From an uncultured Bacilli bacterium (GTDB taxonomy: Bacteria > Bacillota_I > Bacilli_A > RF39 > UBA660), in the NCBI GenBank assembly GCA_947593275.1, contig CANQDN010000028.1, positions 1-12,232 on the forward strand: 12,232 nucleotides of DNA. Reading direction: 5' to 3'. A model generated the notes under the pieces. That model did not search any database and was not told the origin of the DNA. It was given only the letters and a program-made list of their open reading frames with translations. A program made the position numbers and the translations under genes. Below are positions 1-6,972 of the stretch, in pieces; position 1 is the first letter of the stretch, and every line of letters begins with the position of its first letter.

Positions 1-1
1 A

Positions 2-652
2 GTTAATACTGGTTCTATTCAAACTTGTTATATAAGTAAAGAGGCTTTTAATTCGTTATATACAGATATAGAGGGTTATTCTTCAGTTACTTCGCATGGT
101 GAAGTTACTAATGAGCTTTATTATTATAAAGGTATGGTTGTTAGAGTTAATGATATTGATAATCTTTCTAAAGTAGAAAATGAACTTGTTAATAGGGGAT
201 TTAATGCTAGTTTAATGTTTAATGTTAATAAAGGGTTTGTTAATTTATTATTTTATGTACCAATATTTATTGCCATTATTGTTTTAATTATTGCTTTAAA
301 TCTTATATATAGTTTTTTAAATAAGAAGAGTAATTATCGGAAGAATTATTTGGGTGTTTTAAAGTTTAGTGGTTTTACAAATAAGGATGTTTTAAAGTTA
401 GATTGGGTAGAAAATATAATAATTATTAATGGATGTTTTATTATTGCTTTAGTTATTTATTTAGGAGTATTTTATATTATTAGTAAATGGATTTTCTATA
501 ACTTAGTTTATAATAATTACTTTTTAATTGTACCGGTTGGGTATTTAATTGTAGTTTTAATATTGATGAATTTAAGTGTTTTTGGGATTAGTAAAGTTGT
601 TACTAAAAAGGCTTTAAATTGTAGTATTAAAGATATGTTGGAGGATAAATGA
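2..652 (+). CDS. FtsX/MacB-type ABC transporter permease, C-terminal part (5' end outside window)
   Basis: The frame is open from the window edge, so only the last 216 residues are seen. The first ~75 residues look like the end of an extracytoplasmic MacB core domain. An FtsX-type domain follows with three membrane segments, at about residues 80-105, 138-160 and 172-194 of the visible part. The cytoplasmic loop after the first segment carries the family signature (YLGVLKFSGFTNKDV, like 'iGvlkalGas' in FtsX permeases). Such proteins pair with an ABC ATPase to export lipids or peptides, or to transmit mechanical force; the substrate cannot be told here. The ATPase is presumably upstream of the window. 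The stop overlaps the next permease gene by 4 bp (ATGA), so the two are translationally coupled and probably form one transporter. Family confidence is high, substrate unknown. Confidence 0.85.
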   Translation, partial: VNTGSIQTCYISKEAFNSLYTDIEGYSSVTSHGEVTNELYYYKGMVVRVNDIDNLSKVENELVNRGFNASLMFNVNKGFVNLLFYVPIFIAIIVLIIALNLIYSFLNKKSNYRKNYLGVLKFSGFTNKDVLKLDWVENIIIINGCFIIALVIYLGVFYIISKWIFYNLVYNNYFLIVPVGYLIVVLILMNLSVFGISKVVTKKALNCSIKDMLEDK

Positions 653-1458
653 TTGTTTTTAAAAGTTTTTGGCGAAAGAAAACTACACATATATACTTTA
701 TTATTATTTTATTTATACAAATTGTGTTTGGACTTTTTATATGTGGGAAGTGTTATTATATTAAGCTTAATAATAGTAATTATGAAAATTCTTATATATA
801 TCTTACAAGTAAAGAAGATATTACAAGGGAATTAAAAAAGATACGAGGTATTAAGTGGATAGAAAAAGGTTTTAGTTATGATGAAGAAGTATTTATAAAA
901 AATAATAAAGTAGCGAAAAATGAAATTATTATTCCTGATCAATATAAACAAAGATATGCAGTAAATAGTACTCTTCAAGTAAGTATTAATGATAATGAGT
1001 ATAGTTTTATAGTTAAGGATTATGTGCCAAATTATAATTTGTTTTTGGTTAATAAAGAGGTTATAAATGAAGTTTTGAGTAATGCTCAAGAATTCGTGTA
1101 TGTAATGGATTTGAAAGATTGGTCTAAGTCAGAAAAAATATTTCATAAATTAAGTACTGCTTTTTCTGGAGATATAAGAGAAGAAGTAATTAAAAAGAAT
1201 AATATTCAGTATGATGATATTATGGTATGGTTAAATGTTTTTATATTTTTAAATATTCTTTTATTTATGATTATTTTAGTTTTAACTATTATTAATATTT
1301 TAGAAGATGAAAAGAAAAATGTTTTAATGTATAGATGTTTAGGATTTACTAAATTTAAAATAATAAGTATTAATATTTTAAAATTGTTAGAGTTATTTGT
1401 TTTACCTTTTTTGTTAAGTTTTAGTATATTCTTTATAATTTATATAACTATCATTTGA
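649..1458 (+). CDS. Short FtsX-like ABC permease lacking the last membrane segment
   Basis: A 269-residue membrane protein whose ATG overlaps the upstream permease stop by 4 bp, with a GGAGG at 640-644. Topology: one N-terminal membrane segment (about residues 15-33), an external domain of about 155 residues, a membrane segment at about 193-217, a cytoplasmic loop with the FtsX-like motif VLMYRCLGFTKFKI, and a final segment at about 245-269. MacB/FtsX half-transporters normally have four segments; here the fourth is missing and the stop falls right after the third. The bases beyond the stop do not encode a continuation, and a terminator hairpin overlaps the stop. It probably acts as the second, shortened permease subunit with the gene upstream. 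A natural short form or an old truncation are both possible. Confidence 0.8.
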   Translation: MIVFKSFWRKKTTHIYFIIILFIQIVFGLFICGKCYYIKLNNSNYENSYIYLTSKEDITRELKKIRGIKWIEKGFSYDEEVFIKNNKVAKNEIIIPDQYKQRYAVNSTLQVSINDNEYSFIVKDYVPNYNLFLVNKEVINEVLSNAQEFVYVMDLKDWSKSEKIFHKLSTAFSGDIREEVIKKNNIQYDDIMVWLNVFIFLNILLFMIILVLTIINILEDEKKNVLMYRCLGFTKFKIISINILKLLELFVLPFLLSFSIFFIIYITII

Positions 1459-1470
1459 TAGTTTTTTTTT
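1446..1470 (+). terminator. Rho-independent terminator of the permease operon
   Basis: AACTATCA (1446-1453) pairs perfectly with TGATAGTT (1456-1463), and a run of nine T follows at 1462-1470. The stop codon TGA (1456-1458) of the permease gene is part of the descending arm of the stem, so the gene ends inside its own terminator. Confidence 0.85.
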
Positions 1471-1475
1471 AATTA

Positions 1476-1499
1476 AAAAACTGCTTTTTAGCAGTTTTT
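1476..1499. terminator. Bidirectional terminator at the vanY 3' end
   Basis: AAAAACTGC (1476-1484) pairs with GCAGTTTTT (1491-1499) around a six-base loop. It has U-rich flanks on both strands. It mainly serves the minus-strand carboxypeptidase gene, whose TAA stop (1488-1490) sits in the loop, and backs up the plus-strand terminator just upstream. Confidence 0.85.
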
Positions 1500-2546
1500 C
1501 ATATATAAGTCATAATATTCGTCATAAGTTAAGCCTGAATCATGGACTTTAGTAGCTAATTCTATACCTAAATATCTTATGTGCCATGGTTCTTCAATAT
1601 ATTGAGTTATGTGTTGTTTGCCTTTAGGATAGCGAATAATAAAGCCATATTTATAAGAGTTATTTAACATCCAGTTATATTGTTCTTCTGTTAAGTTATC
1701 TGTTAGGCTACTACTTCGAACATCGACTGCGAGGCCTAATTGATGTTCTGAAAATCCTGGTCTAGCAGAATAGGTATCAGCATTTTTTTGGCCATCTTCT
1801 TTAACATAACGATTGTAAATTACTTCTTGAGTTTTGAAAGAACGATAAGGACTAAATGGATAAAAGATAACATTTTCTAAAACTCCAGCGCTAGTTAGTT
1901 TTTCAAAAGCTTCAGCAGCCTCTTTGCGGAGTTTATAATTTTCGTTATAGGAAAGAGAAACTAAATCGTCGGGTTCATAATCATCAGGTAGTTTATGGTA
2001 TTTGTTTACTAATATTGTAATATCTTTTGCTTCTTCAGCATTATAGGTAATATATTCAGAATAACCTTCTAAATCTAAACCAATATTTACATAAGTAACA
2101 GCAGTTGCGATATCATAATCATTCTTTTCATAATAGTCTAAATAACGATTAAGTTTAGTTTCGTCATAATTAGTTAACTTGGCTAATTTTAAAATATCAA
2201 CATGTTTCATAGTTAATAATACGTCTATTAGAGAAGAATAATTCTTTAAAATACTATTTATTTCTTCAGCAGTGTAGTTTTTATTTAATAAGTTATTAAT
2301 AATAGTTGGGAAGTTTTCGATGTCAGTATAATCAATTGAGGCATATTCTTGTTCATATTTTTCTTGATAAGCATTGTTTTCTTTCATTATTTCTTCTGTT
2401 TTAGTATAGTTGGTTATATCTATTGGTTCATTGGTTGTAGGATTAGAATATTTTTTTATAACAAAGATTACCGATACTGTTATTAAAGTTAAAATAATTA
2501 GGATAAGAGTTATAATTAGAAAAATTTTTAATTTATTATGTTTCAT
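1488..2546 (-). CDS. vanY: Membrane-anchored D-alanyl-D-alanine carboxypeptidase, VanY family (peptidase M15B)
   Basis: Zinc peptidase predicted to remove the terminal D-Ala from peptidoglycan pentapeptides outside the membrane. The 352 residues begin with a short basic N-terminus and one membrane segment (about 8-30). A helical region of unknown role follows (about 45-200), with two similar helical units around YTAEEINSIL and the LTNYDETKL stretch. The M15 catalytic domain comes last (about 200-345). The motif SEHQLGLAVD gives the zinc ligands His268 and Asp275. EPWHIRYLG gives the catalytic Glu319 and the third ligand His322. All key residues are present. There is no vanS/vanR or other resistance gene nearby, so this is most likely a housekeeping wall-trimming enzyme and not part of a glycopeptide-resistance cluster. 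AGGTGA lies 4 bases before the ATG. It is divergent from trpS and convergent with the permease operon. Confidence 0.93.
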   Translation of the reverse strand: MKHNKLKIFLIITLILIILTLITVSVIFVIKKYSNPTTNEPIDITNYTKTEEIMKENNAYQEKYEQEYASIDYTDIENFPTIINNLLNKNYTAEEINSILKNYSSLIDVLLTMKHVDILKLAKLTNYDETKLNRYLDYYEKNDYDIATAVTYVNIGLDLEGYSEYITYNAEEAKDITILVNKYHKLPDDYEPDDLVSLSYNENYKLRKEAAEAFEKLTSAGVLENVIFYPFSPYRSFKTQEVIYNRYVKEDGQKNADTYSARPGFSEHQLGLAVDVRSSSLTDNLTEEQYNWMLNNSYKYGFIIRYPKGKQHITQYIEEPWHIRYLGIELATKVHDSGLTYDEYYDLYMKNC

Positions 2547-2550
2547 GATA

Positions 2551-2571
2551 TCACCTATTATAATTATATCA
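2551..2571 (-). promoter_or_regulatory. vanY extended -10 promoter and SD in a very short leader
   Basis: Read on the minus strand: TGA-TATAAT (2571 to 2563), an extended -10. The Shine-Dalgarno AGGTGA is at 2556-2551, and ATG follows four bases later. A second overlapping TATAAT is at 2562-2557. The -35 region is poor. If the first -10 is used, the transcript starts about at the SD and the leader is only about 10 nt. Confidence 0.6.
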
Positions 2572-2660
2572 CGGTTAAGAATAAACTTAAATATTTTTAA
2601 TAAATTTTTAGTTGGGTTCTAAATTTTAGTAAATTTTAGCTTTATATCTTAGATATTCCA

Positions 2661-2680
2661 TGATATAATTTAATTGGTGA
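2661..2680 (+). promoter_or_regulatory. trpS extended -10 promoter and SD in a very short leader
   Basis: TGA-TATAAT at 2661-2669 is an extended -10 without a good -35. GGTGA at 2676-2680 is the Shine-Dalgarno, six bases before ATG 2687. The predicted start point coincides with the SD, giving a leader of about 11 nt. That is too short for a T-box or other tRNA-sensing leader, which many Firmicute tRNA synthetase genes have. Confidence 0.6.
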
Positions 2681-2686
2681 TACGAA

Positions 2687-3730
2687 ATGGATAAAAAAGT
2701 AATACTTACAGGAGATAGACCTACTGGTAAATTACATTTAGGACATTATGTAGGTAGTCTTAGAAATAGAATTAAATTACAAAATAGTGGAAATTATGAT
2801 GTATTTGTTTTTGTTGCGGATTTACAAGCTTTAACAGATAATGCCCATAATCCTCAGAAGATTCGTGATAGTTTAAAAGAAGTAGCACTTGATTATTTGG
2901 CAGTGGGGTTAGATCCTGCTAAAACAACAATATTTGTTCAATCTCAAGTTCCTGAGTTAACGGAGCTTACTACTTATTATATGAATTTAGTTACAGTTGC
3001 AAGATTGAAGAGGAATCCGACTATAAAAACAGAGATTAATTTAAGAGGTTTTGGAGAGGCGGTTCCAATTGGGTTTTTAAATTATCCAGTAAGTCAAGCA
3101 GCGGATATTACAGCGTTTAATGCGCATTATGTACCTGTTGGTGAGGATCAACTTCCTTTAATTGAACAATGTAGGGAGATCGTTCATACCTTTAATAGTA
3201 CTTATGGAGAAGTTTTAAGAATGCCGGAGATTATGCTAGAAGAAAATAGTGCTTGTAAGAGACTTCCAGGGATAGATGGAAAAGCTAAGATGAGTAAATC
3301 TTTAGGTAATTGTATATTTTTATCTGATGATAAAGAAACAGTTAGAACTAAAGTTATGAGTATGTATACAGATCCTAAACATATTAAAGTTGAAGATCCG
3401 GGGAATGTAGAAGATAATGCGGTATTTACGTATTTGGATGCATTTGCGACTGATGAAGATTTTGTTAAATATTTACCAGAATATAAAAATTTAGATGAGT
3501 TAAAAGACCATTATAGAAGAGGTGGTTTGGGAGATGTTAAAGTTAAGAAGTTTTTGATTGATGTTTTAGAGGGTATTTTAGAACCAATTAGAGAGAGAAG
3601 AAAATATTATGAAGAGCATCTAGATTTAGTATATAAAATGCTTGATGAAGGCAGTAAAAAGGCAAGAGTTGTTGCGGGTGAGACTTTAAAGAAAGTAAGA
3701 GCTGCGATAGGAATTAATTATTTTGAGTAG
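2687..3730 (+). CDS. trpS: Tryptophan--tRNA ligase (TrpRS)
   Basis: Class I aminoacyl-tRNA synthetase that charges tRNA-Trp with tryptophan using ATP, in the cytosol. The 347 residues are full length for the family. The HIGH-type signature is HLGH at residues 17-20 within TGKLHLGHYVGSL. The KMSKS loop is intact at 201-205 (GKAKMSKSLGN). Other family-typical blocks are PVSQAADI (134-141) and VGEDQLPLIE (151-160). The N-terminal block beginning ILTGDRPTGKLH resembles the streptococcal/clostridial type of TrpRS. It is a single-gene unit with its own promoter, divergent from vanY and ended by a bidirectional terminator shared with the convergent operon on the right. Confidence 0.97.
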   Translation: MDKKVILTGDRPTGKLHLGHYVGSLRNRIKLQNSGNYDVFVFVADLQALTDNAHNPQKIRDSLKEVALDYLAVGLDPAKTTIFVQSQVPELTELTTYYMNLVTVARLKRNPTIKTEINLRGFGEAVPIGFLNYPVSQAADITAFNAHYVPVGEDQLPLIEQCREIVHTFNSTYGEVLRMPEIMLEENSACKRLPGIDGKAKMSKSLGNCIFLSDDKETVRTKVMSMYTDPKHIKVEDPGNVEDNAVFTYLDAFATDEDFVKYLPEYKNLDELKDHYRRGGLGDVKVKKFLIDVLEGILEPIRERRKYYEEHLDLVYKMLDEGSKKARVVAGETLKKVRAAIGINYFE

Positions 3731-3735
3731 GAAAT

Positions 3736-3763
3736 AAAAAATGAACTTATTGTTCATTTTTTT
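3736..3763. terminator. Bidirectional terminator between trpS and the HAAS-like gene
   Basis: AAAAAATGAAC (3736-3746) pairs with GTTCATTTTTT (3752-3762) around a five-base loop, with T-rich 3' sides on both strands. The TAA stop of the minus-strand gene (3747-3749) lies in the loop. Confidence 0.85.
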
Positions 3764-4223
3764 CAAGATCTAAAGCTTTATTTTTAATTAAATTTATAAA
3801 GACAATAATAGTTGTTATAGCGTATAATATTTCAAATAATAGATTCCATAGAGTATAATAATTATTGTTTATAAATACAGGATTAAATAAACTAGCAATA
3901 ATGTCTCTTACATAAATAAATGGGATTTTAATAAGAATTAGTAAGATAATTAAATATAGGAAGAAAAGGATTACATTGATAGTTTTTTCTTTATTGTTGG
4001 AGCGTAGTTCATCAATTAAAATAGAGGCAGCATCGAGAAGTTTGATGTTTTTATTTACAGTATATTTTAAACCTCTTTTTTGATATATTTTGTTGGCTTC
4101 TTCAACGGGGTTTAAGTCATAGTTTTTTAAGTTATTATAATTTTTTAGTTCTTCTTTTTTTGCTTCATCTGTAAGTTTTCCTAAGTGACGATTTAATTCT
4201 TTTAAAAATGCTTCTTTATTCAT
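3747..4223 (-). CDS. Small two-TM membrane protein with HAAS/DUF1700-like N-terminus
   Basis: A 158-residue protein. The N-terminal ~55 residues are charged and helical (MNKEAFLKELNRHLGKLTDE..., then NPVEEANKIYQKRG). This resembles the three-helix HAAS/DUF1700 signalling domain, which starts similarly and ends with a '..DPEEIA..' segment; the resemblance is by eye. Two hydrophobic segments follow (about 81-103 and 122-146), then a short charged tail. The ATG overlaps the stop of the 562-residue gene by 4 bp and has GGAGG seven bases upstream, so the two genes are co-translated and probably work together. No PadR regulator or DUF4097 partner, often seen with DUF1700, is nearby. Function unknown. 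Confidence 0.75.
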   Translation of the reverse strand: MNKEAFLKELNRHLGKLTDEAKKEELKNYNNLKNYDLNPVEEANKIYQKRGLKYTVNKNIKLLDAASILIDELRSNNKEKTINVILFFLYLIILLILIKIPFIYVRDIIASLFNPVFINNNYYTLWNLLFEILYAITTIIVFINLIKNKALDLEKNEQ

Positions 4224-5908
4224 ATTTGTTCCTCCAAAGTTCCTAAATTAAATGTTGTACGATCAGTTAGATTTAAATTAGTTGTTATAAGAATGTTATC
4301 TTCTTTTATGGTTTTTTTAGTATATCTTGCAATAGTTATAGAAGTGTTATTGGGTTTGATGGTTCCTTTAATATAAACATTATTGGTGTTTAAAATACTC
4401 ATTTCACTAGTTAGATCATCAATGTCTATTTTAAGAGGAATGTATACTAGTTTAGTGTTACCTTTTATGTTGATTAAAAGAGTATTATTTTGATAAATGG
4501 GAATAATTGAATATTCTTTATAAGTATTATTATGGTTTAGAGTAAATGCTTCAAAATCAAATGGAGCAATAAAAATAGTGTTAATTAAGATTTTACATAA
4601 GTTTATAATAGATTCAATATAGGTATCTAGAGTTTTAAAGTTAATTTGATGGAAATAGTTTATTAGGTAATGGTTGTTATTTTCATGGTGGATTATTTCA
4701 TCAATGGTGTTGTAGTAGTATATAAAATCAAAAGTATCTTTAATTATATCAATAGTTGGGAAATTGTTATCTATAATAAAATTACATATGCTTTTATAAA
4801 AGGAATTATATAAGATAAGACTATTTTGAGTTTCTTTGGGTAAGCTATTAAAATTGGATGTTAAGATGCTTTCAATGGAAGGATTTATTTCTAAGTCTTT
4901 TACTTCTTTTTTGGGGATGGTGATATTTATACCACTTATGATACTATAAGAGTTAGTTAAATCTTCAATTGAGTTATATTTGGCAATAATTTTTTCTTTA
5001 GTATCTTTTAAATAAGTTTCTATTTTAATGGGTGGGGTTGAATTTTGGAGAAAAGATTTTAGTTCTTCATCAATATTATGAATTTTACTCCCTTTTATGT
5101 TAAAGTTTTTTTCAGCTTCTATTTTATTTTTTACAAAAGCGATTTGTTTATTTAAGATTTCAATATTATATTTATAAACATTATTAGAATATAAATTAAT
5201 TAAATAATTTTCGTCAAGTTCTTCTTCTTTAGTGGTATTTATTAAATTAGTTAAGTAATCTTTTATTTCTGTTAAAGATTTAGTTTCGATATCCTTGATA
5301 TTATTTCTTAGAATTGAGGGATCATTAGAGGTTAAGATACTATCTAAAGATACAGCTTTTTTATTAATAATACTATTTTTACCATAATAGGTGGTTAGAG
5401 CTTCTAATAAATCATATTTTAGATTGTTTTCTTGGATTTTTAAGTTATTTTTTTCAGTTCGAGCGGTTTGTTTAGAATTTTTTAGATCAATTAAGTAACT
5501 AGTAAGATTTTGAATATTTAAAATATAGATACTTTTTTCATTGTTTTCATTAATACTTTTTTTCTCTTCTTGAATAGTGTTTTTTAGATTTAACATTTCT
5601 TCAAAGGTTAGATCATAATCATTATAAGTATATTTTAAAATAGGACTTTTAGTTTCATAGTTATCAAAAGATAGCATAATATTATATTTATTATGATTGT
5701 TTTTATACCAAATATATTTATTTAAAAAGTCTTCTAAAGAAGTAATATTATCAAAGGTAAATACTCTAGTTAAGAAACCAAAGAGAGGATGTTTAATATC
5801 TATACATATGCCAATATTGCCATCTTCTTCATAGATTGAGGCCCCATAATTGTTGGATAGAAGATTGTAGGCTTTAAGGGTTTTGATGAGAGATGGTTTA
5901 TCTAACAT
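4220..5908 (-). CDS. Uncharacterised 562-residue cytosolic protein
   Basis: I do not recognise this family. There is no signal peptide and no clear membrane segment; the most hydrophobic stretch is at about 431-450. Residues 1-100 look like a mixed alpha/beta domain (GASIYEEDGNIGICIDIKHPLFGFLTRVF). About 105-320 is rich in Lys, Glu and Asn and probably helical, in part coiled coil. About 340-450 is helical and more hydrophobic. About 465-562 alternates like beta strands. It is first in an operon with the HAAS-like membrane protein, which it overlaps by 4 bp. The start is well supported: TAAGGAGG (5924 to 5917) lies eight bases before the ATG, behind a good promoter. It may be a soluble partner of the small membrane protein; this is inference. 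Confidence 0.8.
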   Translation of the reverse strand: MLDKPSLIKTLKAYNLLSNNYGASIYEEDGNIGICIDIKHPLFGFLTRVFTFDNITSLEDFLNKYIWYKNNHNKYNIMLSFDNYETKSPILKYTYNDYDLTFEEMLNLKNTIQEEKKSINENNEKSIYILNIQNLTSYLIDLKNSKQTARTEKNNLKIQENNLKYDLLEALTTYYGKNSIINKKAVSLDSILTSNDPSILRNNIKDIETKSLTEIKDYLTNLINTTKEEELDENYLINLYSNNVYKYNIEILNKQIAFVKNKIEAEKNFNIKGSKIHNIDEELKSFLQNSTPPIKIETYLKDTKEKIIAKYNSIEDLTNSYSIISGINITIPKKEVKDLEINPSIESILTSNFNSLPKETQNSLILYNSFYKSICNFIIDNNFPTIDIIKDTFDFIYYYNTIDEIIHHENNNHYLINYFHQINFKTLDTYIESIINLCKILINTIFIAPFDFEAFTLNHNNTYKEYSIIPIYQNNTLLINIKGNTKLVYIPLKIDIDDLTSEMSILNTNNVYIKGTIKPNNTSITIARYTKKTIKEDNILITTNLNLTDRTTFNLGTLEEQI

Positions 5909-5935
5909 AGTTATTTCCTCCTTATTCTAATTATT

Positions 5936-5964
5936 ATTATATCACGTATTAAATATTAATTCAA
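5936..5964 (-). promoter_or_regulatory. Promoter of the 562-residue/HAAS-like operon
   Basis: Read on the minus strand: TTGAAT (5964-5959), a 17-base spacer ending in TGA, then TATAAT (5941-5936). This is both a sigma-A type -35/-10 pair and an extended -10. The predicted leader is about 20 nt and carries TAAGGAGG. Confidence 0.7.
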
Positions 5965-5972
5965 TTTTATAC

Positions 5973-6001
5973 TTGCTTAAATTTCAAGAACATTATATAA
6001 T
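5973..6001 (+). promoter_or_regulatory. Promoter of the DUF308-like gene
   Basis: TTGCTT (5973-5978), a 17-base spacer and TATAAT (5996-6001). AAAGGA at 6007-6012 is the likely ribosome binding site, ten bases before ATG 6023. This promoter and the divergent one at 5936-5964 share a 114-bp intergenic region. Confidence 0.7.
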
Positions 6002-6022
6002 TAGAGAAAGGATGATGGTTTT

Positions 6023-6532
6023 ATGAAAGTTGAAGTTACGAAAAAAGCTCAAGGGGCTAATCAAAAATCTTTAGTTATTCCGATTGTTTATTTGCTTTTG
6101 GGGTTAATATTAGCTTTTAAGAGTAATGAAGCGACAACATTGTTATTTTGGATTATTGGTTTATTTGTTATTGTTTATGGTTTAAAGAATTTATATTTAT
6201 ATTGGAAAAATAAAGAATTATTACAGTATAAAAATATTAATTTATCGATTGCAATTATTTCAATAGTTATAGGAGTTCTTTTGATGATTCTTGCGAGTGC
6301 TTTAGAGATTGGACTTAGATATGTGTTAGGGTTCTTTCTTATTTATTTTGGAATAAGTAGATTACTTACATCAATTACTTTAAATGATTATATGAATATT
6401 AGCTCTTTAAGTAATATATTATTAATAATTATGGGTATATTTAGTATATTTGTATCGAATGCAATATTTGTGGTTGTAGGTTGGTTACTTATATTAAATG
6501 CCGCGCTTCTTTTTTGGGATTATATAAAATAA
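6023..6532 (+). CDS. DUF308/HdeD-like six-TM membrane protein
   Basis: A 169-residue, very hydrophobic protein with about six membrane segments (near 17-32, 38-56, 73-91, 97-115, 128-145 and 147-164) in three similar pairs. Glycine-rich turns such as LLLGLILAF, IIGLFVIVYGLKNL and LGFFLIYFGISRLL match the repeats of the DUF308/HdeD family. E. coli HdeD is linked to acid resistance, but the role of Firmicute members is unknown. The short N-terminus is charged and probably cytosolic. It is a single gene with its own promoter, convergent with smpB through a shared terminator. Confidence 0.8.
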   Translation: MKVEVTKKAQGANQKSLVIPIVYLLLGLILAFKSNEATTLLFWIIGLFVIVYGLKNLYLYWKNKELLQYKNINLSIAIISIVIGVLLMILASALEIGLRYVLGFFLIYFGISRLLTSITLNDYMNISSLSNILLIIMGIFSIFVSNAIFVVVGWLLILNAALLFWDYIK

Positions 6533-6568
6533 GATACTAGTTAGTTATAGTATCTTGTTTCTTTTTTT
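6531..6568. terminator. Bidirectional terminator between the DUF308-like gene and smpB
   Basis: AAGATACTA (6531-6539) pairs perfectly with TAGTATCTT (6548-6556) around an eight-base loop, followed by a T-rich tract to 6568 on the plus strand. The DUF308 stop (6530-6532) enters the left arm, and the smpB TAA stop (6541-6543) lies in the loop. Confidence 0.85.
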
Positions 6569-6972
6569 AAGTCTTTTTCTTTAATGGATTCACGTTTATC
6601 GTATAGTTTTTTACCTTTAGCAAGACCAATTAAGATTTTTACTTTATTCTTTTTAAAATAGAGTTTTAAGGGGATAATTGTTAAGCCTTCTAGTTTTACT
6701 CTTTCTTTAAGTTTTAAGATTTCTTTTTTATGTAAGAGAAGCTTTCTGGTTCTTCTTTCTTCATGATTAAAAATATTGCCTTCTTCATATCTTGCAATAT
6801 ACATATTTAGAATATAAGCTTCATTATGACTTATATTAACATAAGTATCTTTTAAATCTACAGAACCTTTACGAATGGATTTTATTTCAGTTCCTTTAAG
6901 AGAGATACCTGATTCTAATTCTTCTAGAATATAATAGTCAAAGTAAGCTTTTTTATTTTTAATTTCTAGCAT
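6541..6972 (-). CDS. smpB: SsrA-binding protein SmpB
   Basis: SmpB binds tmRNA and delivers it to stalled ribosomes in trans-translation. The 143 residues show the family blocks: KNKKAYFDYYI at the start, SGISLKGTEIKSIRKGSVDLKDTYV, RRTRKLLLHKKEI, and the C-terminal GLAKGKKLYDKRESIKEKDLKKE tail that enters the mRNA channel. Length is near the family norm. An in-frame GTG at 6981-6979 would extend the protein by three residues. That GTG, however, is part of AGGTGA, the Shine-Dalgarno for the ATG at 6972, and homologues also begin at this point, so the ATG is chosen. The start lies inside the end of rnr (14-bp overlap). It is the last gene of the operon. No tmRNA gene follows it in the window. 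Confidence 0.95.
   Translation of the reverse strand: MLEIKNKKAYFDYYILEELESGISLKGTEIKSIRKGSVDLKDTYVNISHNEAYILNMYIARYEEGNIFNHEERRTRKLLLHKKEILKLKERVKLEGLTIIPLKLYFKKNKVKILIGLAKGKKLYDKRESIKEKDLKKETRYYN

Noticed and set aside
1488..2546. Glycopeptide-resistance cluster
   Set aside because: Only a VanY-type enzyme is present. No vanR/S, ligase or dehydrogenase genes are nearby, and VanY-family carboxypeptidases are common housekeeping enzymes.
2547..2686. T-box or other riboswitch upstream of trpS
   Set aside because: The extended -10 lies about 18 bases before the ATG, leaving no room for a leader, and no T-box sequence or antiterminator hairpin is visible in the 140-bp gap.
6541..6600. tmRNA gene (ssrA) downstream of smpB
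   Set aside because: smpB ends in a terminator shared with the convergent DUF308-like gene, so there is no space for ssrA here.
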